A stretch of 64,000 bases of DNA from Piromyces finnis. Lineage: Eukaryota; Neocallimastigomycota; Neocallimastigomycetes; Neocallimastigales; Neocallimastigaceae. Within the stretch, counting starts at the first letter, position 1, and each line of letters opens with the position of its first letter. The stretch lies in assembly GCA_002104945.1 (NCBI GenBank), contig MCFH01000064.1, forward strand, positions 231,663 through 295,662, read 5' to 3'. Positions 58,736 through 64,000 of this stretch are shown here, one piece after another. The position numbers and the translations under genes were made by a program. Under the pieces are notes generated by a model. The model did no database searches, had not been told where the DNA came from, and saw only the letters and a list, made by a program, of their open reading frames with translations.

Positions 58736-61700
58736 ATGGCATTTACTTTTAATAGTGGTGAAGAAGATTTTAAACGTTTATTAAATTCAAATTATTTTGT
58801 GGATAAAACTGATTTTATATTTAACCTTAATAAAAAAATAAATGCTAAAGGTAATTTAATATGTATTTCAAGACCTAAAAAATTTGGAAAAACATCTATT
58901 ATTGATATGCTTACTGCATATTACAGTTATTCAGAACAAAAAACAACTATTTTCAATGATAAAAATATTAGTAAACGTTACATTAATCAAGTTGAAACTA
59001 GAACTAAAAATAAGCCAGATGAAAATAATTTGAAATATTTAAACGAATATAATGTTATAAAGCTAGAAATGAATGAATATTTTTCTAGATATAATAATTT
59101 TAATGTTGAAGAGGGAATAAAAAGAATTAAACGAGCTATTGTTAATTCTGTTAAAATGAAAATAAAAAATTTTAGTTTTTCCGATGAATTTGATATTAGT
59201 GAAATCATAAATGATATATTTGAAGAAACAAGACGAAAAATCATTTTCTAATTGATGAATGGGATTTTTTATTACGAAATGAAGTAGATGAAAATTCTAT
59301 TAAAATCTATTTAGAATTTCTTACTGATCTTTTTAAAGACCATTCATCCATAGCATTAGTTTATATGATAGGTATTTTACCAACAAAGGAATATGAAAAT
59401 TATGGATTCGATATGTTTACGGATTACTCTATGATTTATCCTTCATGGACTGCAAAATATTTTAGATTTACCAAGAGTGAAGTCGAAATATTATGTAATA
59501 AGCTATTAAAAAATGAAAAAGAAAATAATTATAGTTTGCAAAATTCTATGAATAAAAAACAAAAATTAAATGACAATTTAGAAAGTGAAATATTAAAAGA
59601 AGATGAAAATTTCGAAATTGAAGAAGAAGTCGAATTATTTCATAAAAAGAAATCAATTTTGGAATCTATAGAGCATTGGTATAAAGGATATCAATTATTA
59701 GATTTACATACCAAAACCAAAACATTATATGAATTATATACACCATATTCCATTATAAACACCATAGAAAGAGAGAGTATTGAAGAATTAAATATGGGAA
59801 ATTGCTTAGATCTTATTGATCATATTTCAAATAATTTTGAAAAATTAAAATATAGTATGATTTCATTAGCGGATTCTAAAATAGTAAAATTAAATATAAA
59901 AGCTAAAGGTGATTTAAAAATTGTTAATAGATGTAAAGCTCTAAAATTTCTTATTCATTTAGGTTATTTGAACTATAATCATAATACAGATGAAGTATTT
60001 ATTCCGAATAGAGATATAAAACAGATGATTAAAACTTTTCTCAAATCCGATCAATGGAAAATTTTAAATGCAAAAGAAAGTAATTTTAAAATTTTCAATC
60101 CTGGATGTTATAAAATAAATAATTCTATATGTATTGATACATATGTTGATAAAACAGAATTAATACTTCATTTTAATGAATTGATTGAAAAAGGAAAAGA
60201 TGGAAAATCATTTATATGTGATTCAAGACCAAGACGTTTTGGGAAATCAATAACTGATTATATGCTTGTTGCATATTATAGCTATACAGAATCTGAAATA
60301 CCATTCTTTAATGATAAAAAAATTTCAAAAACTAAAAATTGGGATAAATATTTAGGTAAATTTAATGTAATTAACTTAAATATGATTAACTATTTTTTAG
60401 AACATGACTTTGAAGATGGTAAAAAAATGATTTCTATGGAATTATGTAAAGAAATTAAAAGACGTATTCCAAATTTCAAATTTAATAATAAAAATGATTT
60501 AAAAGTAATTTTAAAAGATTTATTTAATTTAACAAAGCGAAGAAATATTGTAATTATAGATGAATATGATTTAATTATACGAAAAAAGGAAGATGAAAAT
60601 ACTATTAAAAAGTATTTAAAATTTTTAATTGGTTTATTTAAAGATAAAAATGAGACAAATGTAGATTTGGTTTATATAACTGGGATTCTACCTCTTAAAC
60701 AAATTGAAATAAATTCTGGTCTTAATAATTTTAGTGAATATTCAATGATATATCCTTCCTGGATGGCAAAATTTATTGGATTCACTGAAAAAGAAGTTGA
60801 TGACTTGTATGATAGATATGAAAAATATGAAAAAAAAGGTTTTTCAAGAAATTTTAAAGATGAAGTGAAAAAGTGGTATAATGGTTATAAACTAATAGAT
60901 GAAAATAATTTAACATATAAAATATATACACCATATTCGATTATAAATGCATTATTTTATCGTGAAATAGGAGATTATTGGACTAAAACTGAAACCTCAA
61001 AATTTCTCTCTGATTATATAAATATGAATTACGAAAGATTAAAGGAAGATATAGGTTTTTTAATAAAAAATAAGAAAATAAAAATCGATGTCAAAAATTT
61101 TCAAAATGATTTTACGTCAATTAACTCTAAAGATGATATTTTTACTTTGCTTGTTCATACTGGATATTTAGGTTATGATAAAGAAAATAAAGAAGTATTT
61201 ATTCCAAATAAAGAAATAAAAGAGCAATTTGAATCGATTGTGAAGACAAACGCTAATTGGAAATTTACTATGAATAAATTAATACATTCTGAAAATCTTT
61301 TAAAAGCAACATTAAGAGGTGATGCTGAGATAGTAGTTAAATATTTAGAAGATGCTCATGATGATGGAAGTAACAATACATATAACAATAAAGCTACTTT
61401 AAGTTATGCAATACAATTAGCATATTATAAAGCTGAAGATTATTATAATAAATCCTTAGAAGTTGATTCAGGAAATGGATTTGCTGATATTGTTTATTTT
61501 CCAACAGATGAAGTTATTAAATATGATTATCCTCCATTTATTGTAGAATTGAAATATAATGAATCAGCAGAAAGTGGAATCCAACAAATAAAGAATAGAG
61601 AATATCCAAAAATATTTGAAAAATATTATGGTAAAATTTTATTAGTCTGTATCAATTATAATAAAGAAATTAAATCTAATTGCCCAGGATATAAACATCA

Positions 61701-61740
61701 TAGTTGTATAATAGAAGAAATAGAAAAGAAAAAATTCTAA
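58736..61740 (+). pseudogene. Double AAA-ATPase-like protein with PD-(D/E)XK nuclease domain, frameshifted
   Basis: Two tandem copies of the AAA-ATPase-like domain (Pfam AAA-ATPase_like, PF09820) followed by a C-terminal PD-(D/E)XK nuclease-like domain (former DUF1703 group). Copy 1 starts with Y-F-V-D-K-T and has the P-loop-like R-P-K-K-F-G-K-T (about 46-53) and Walker B L-I-D-E-W-D. Copy 2 (from about 60130) has Y-V-D-K-T-E, R-P-R-R-F-G-K-S and I-I-D-E-Y-D-L. Both copies keep Y-S-M-I-Y-P-S-W, W-Y-x-G-Y and Y-T-P-Y-S-I-I-N. The nuclease motif is A-D-I-V-Y-F-P through F-I-V-E-L-K-Y. The frame breaks at about 59243-59251: codons up to I-I-F are in frame 1, L-I-D-E-W-D onwards in another, consistent with one missing T. 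It may be a true pseudogene or a sequencing error. Related proteins are common in gut bacteria, so transfer is plausible. Confidence 0.85.
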
Positions 61741-62866
61741 TATTGAAATTAAAAATTATAACCAAACATTCCTTTATTATTTTACTTTTTATTCTTATAT
61801 TTTCCTTCTTTATTTATTTATTTTTTTTTCAACTAAAATATTATTTTGATATTTTTAATAATCCTTATTAATTATATTTTAATAATTTATAAATTATAAT
61901 TAACAAAAATGTAAATCAAAATATTTCAATTTAATATTACTCTTTGAATTTTTGTATTTGTTTTTTTTTTTTTTTGTTTTTTCTTAGTTACTTTTATTGT
62001 TGTAATTAAAAATATGAATAAATAATAAAAAAATATTAATATAAATGAAAATAATTTTTCATATTATTAATGACGGTGACGTAGTCAAAACAATTACATT
62101 AAAAAATTAATACAAAACATTAGTATAAAGGTTATCATATATTAAGTTTAAATACATATACACAATATTCCATCATTATTACCGTACGATGTAAAAATGT
62201 TGAAATATTAATAAAGAAAATTGCTCTGAATTAATTTATCATTAAAACCAAATTAAAATTCCTATTAAAACGTTTATAAAATTTTATAACTTGACTCTAA
62301 TATCAATTAAATAAATACACCCTTTATTATATTTAAAAGAATTATTTAAAAATTTTTAATAAATTGAAGATAAAAAATATCAAGTTTTTTAAAATTAGTA
62401 AAAAAAAAAAGGTAAAAGATTATTTTGATATATTTTGTTTTTAATATGTTATTTTTTTTTCATTTTATTATTTTATTATATTATTATATTATTATATTGT
62501 ATTATTGTATTATTTAATTATTGTATTATTATATTATTGTATTATATTACTTTCTAAAATAATTGTTTATATTTTATATTTTTAAATTTATAATAGAAAT
62601 TTGTATTTTTTTCATTACTATAAATTTGTCAAGATAAAGAATTAGTTTTATTTTATCAACATATACTTTACAATTTAGCATACAAATAGCTTGAAGGATT
62701 ATTCAGGATATAATAATGATTTCCCCAAAATTTAAATATTCCATAGATCAGAATTGAGAAATGTTTTAAATAACTGTTTTATACCGCTATTCGAAATGAT
62801 TACTTCATTTAAGTCATTTAAACTCTAATCATAATAAATATGAACAATACTTTTTATATTCTTATT

Positions 62867-62916
62867 TGTATTAGTTATTGACAATAAAATAACTTTTATT
62901 GTCAATAACTAATACA
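62867..62916. repeat. 23-bp perfect inverted repeat with 4-nt loop
   Basis: Arms 62867-62889 and 62894-62916 are exact reverse complements around the loop TAAC. The core word is TATTAGTTATTGACAATAAA. It is a tight hairpin with several G/C positions in a non-coding region, about 1.1 kb beyond the AAA-ATPase/nuclease gene. It may be a foldback relic, a recombination scar or a structured RNA element. Confidence 0.8.
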
Positions 62917-63701
62917 TAGTTGATATATATTAAAATTTATTATAGGTTTTACAATAAATTTTATAATTATGTCAACTTTATTAATATAATTTATGATAGA
63001 GAACTACTATTAAAACAACATGTATTTATATAATTAATATAATACAATATGTTTCAATATATTTTAATACTTAGAAACAACTAATAATTTAATTCAATCA
63101 ATTGTCCCTAATATTTAGTTTTAATAATTGATTTAACTACTCCACCAGTACCAATATTAATGAAAGAAGAAATATCTTTGAAATAGATATTGATCTTATA
63201 TTAATTTAACTAGAAAATCTATTGTAACAAATGAAAAAGCTCTAAATAGTATTATTATTATTTTTCATTATTGTTAATATATTTTATTCTTTTATTTCGT
63301 TAATTTTCTTTTTATTTATTTAATAATTCATTACATTACATAACCCTTTCAATTTACTCTTGATAAACCCAAAATATTTTGCAGTTCATAAAAGAGAAAT
63401 CATAGAATAGTCAGTAAACCTATTAAATCCCTTTCATATTATTTATATGTATAGGAAAATACCTGCCACTAATGCTATACATGATTCTTCTATAGAAAAA
63501 ATATATATAAAATCATTATCATTTTCCATTCCATAATTAATATTTATATTTGTATGATATAAAAATAAATAAAACATATATTATTTAAAGTTTAATTCTT
63601 TTTACATAAAATAACCGTATAATAATTTATATTTTTAAGAGTAATACTATTTTCAATTTTTTTTATTTATATATTTATAAAAATAAAAAAAATTGAGTAT
63701 T

Positions 63702-64000
<299 letters not shown>

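Noticed and set aside
59220-59380. Intron as explanation for the frame break in the AAA-ATPase gene
   Set aside because: Every GT-AG pair that skips the stop would also remove the Walker B residues, so a one-base deletion or sequencing error is simpler.

Overview
The window is nuclear DNA of a fungus with an extremely A+T-rich genome, most probably an anaerobic gut fungus (Neocallimastigomycota). Reasons: intergenic DNA that is almost only A/T homopolymers and microsatellites; coding islands with short GT-AG introns; fungal domain architectures (a G-C-F trifunctional tryptophan enzyme, a CBM1 module on a pectate lyase, Yju2, Utp3/Sas10); an Asn-rich linker in the plant-cell-wall enzyme; and a bacterial-type AAA-ATPase-like/PD-(D/E)XK gene of a kind that I recall as common in rumen microbes. 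The genus cannot be fixed from the sequence alone.

Layout. 1.1-6.5 kb: three genes packed head to tail on the + strand: an unrecognised basic protein in five exons, anthranilate synthase component I (TrpE, four exons with a 6-nt first coding exon) and the TrpG-TrpC-TrpF trifunctional enzyme. They are separated by only 24 and 36 nt, which is operon-like for a eukaryote. Together TrpE and TrpGCF take chorismate to indole-3-glycerol phosphate, except for the TrpD step. 7.0-10.1 kb: UTP3/SAS10 in eight exons, the small-subunit processome factor. 10.1-14.4 kb: gene-poor DNA with a decayed inverted-repeat element and a short signal-peptide remnant. 14.4-15.7 kb: secreted CBM1-PL3 pectate lyase.

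16.3-42.6 kb: the most unusual part. It has ten intronless genes for membrane proteins with low-complexity, rapidly diverged sequence, five on the - strand followed by five on the + strand, separated by long A/T deserts. Nine have a single membrane span and one has two or three. Most have a short N-terminal region, often with a dibasic (KR/RR) site, then one hydrophobic segment, a basic stop-transfer stretch, and a long Asn/Ser/Gln/Pro-rich tail, often with internal tandem repeats. Two subfamilies can be seen. Group A (16.3-27.3 kb) includes members with an acidic I-E-I-D-like juxtamembrane motif or a Ser-rich ectodomain. Group B (29.8-42.6 kb) shares MYI(N/K) starts and Y-T-(E/D)-L-I-K-K-D or M-x-T-Y-Q motifs after the membrane. 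I do not recognise any of them as a named family.

47.6-57.3 kb: ordinary genes. These are a CDP-alcohol phosphotransferase (EPT1/CPT1 type), cofilin (two exons), YJU2 on the - strand (six exons, reconstructed here) and a two-exon Cys-rich type I membrane protein on the - strand. 58.7-61.7 kb: a tandem double AAA-ATPase-like protein ending in a PD-(D/E)XK nuclease domain, interrupted by one frameshift. 61.7-64 kb: non-coding DNA with a near-perfect hairpin and a long TAA microsatellite running off the window end. No tRNA, rRNA or CRISPR array was seen.
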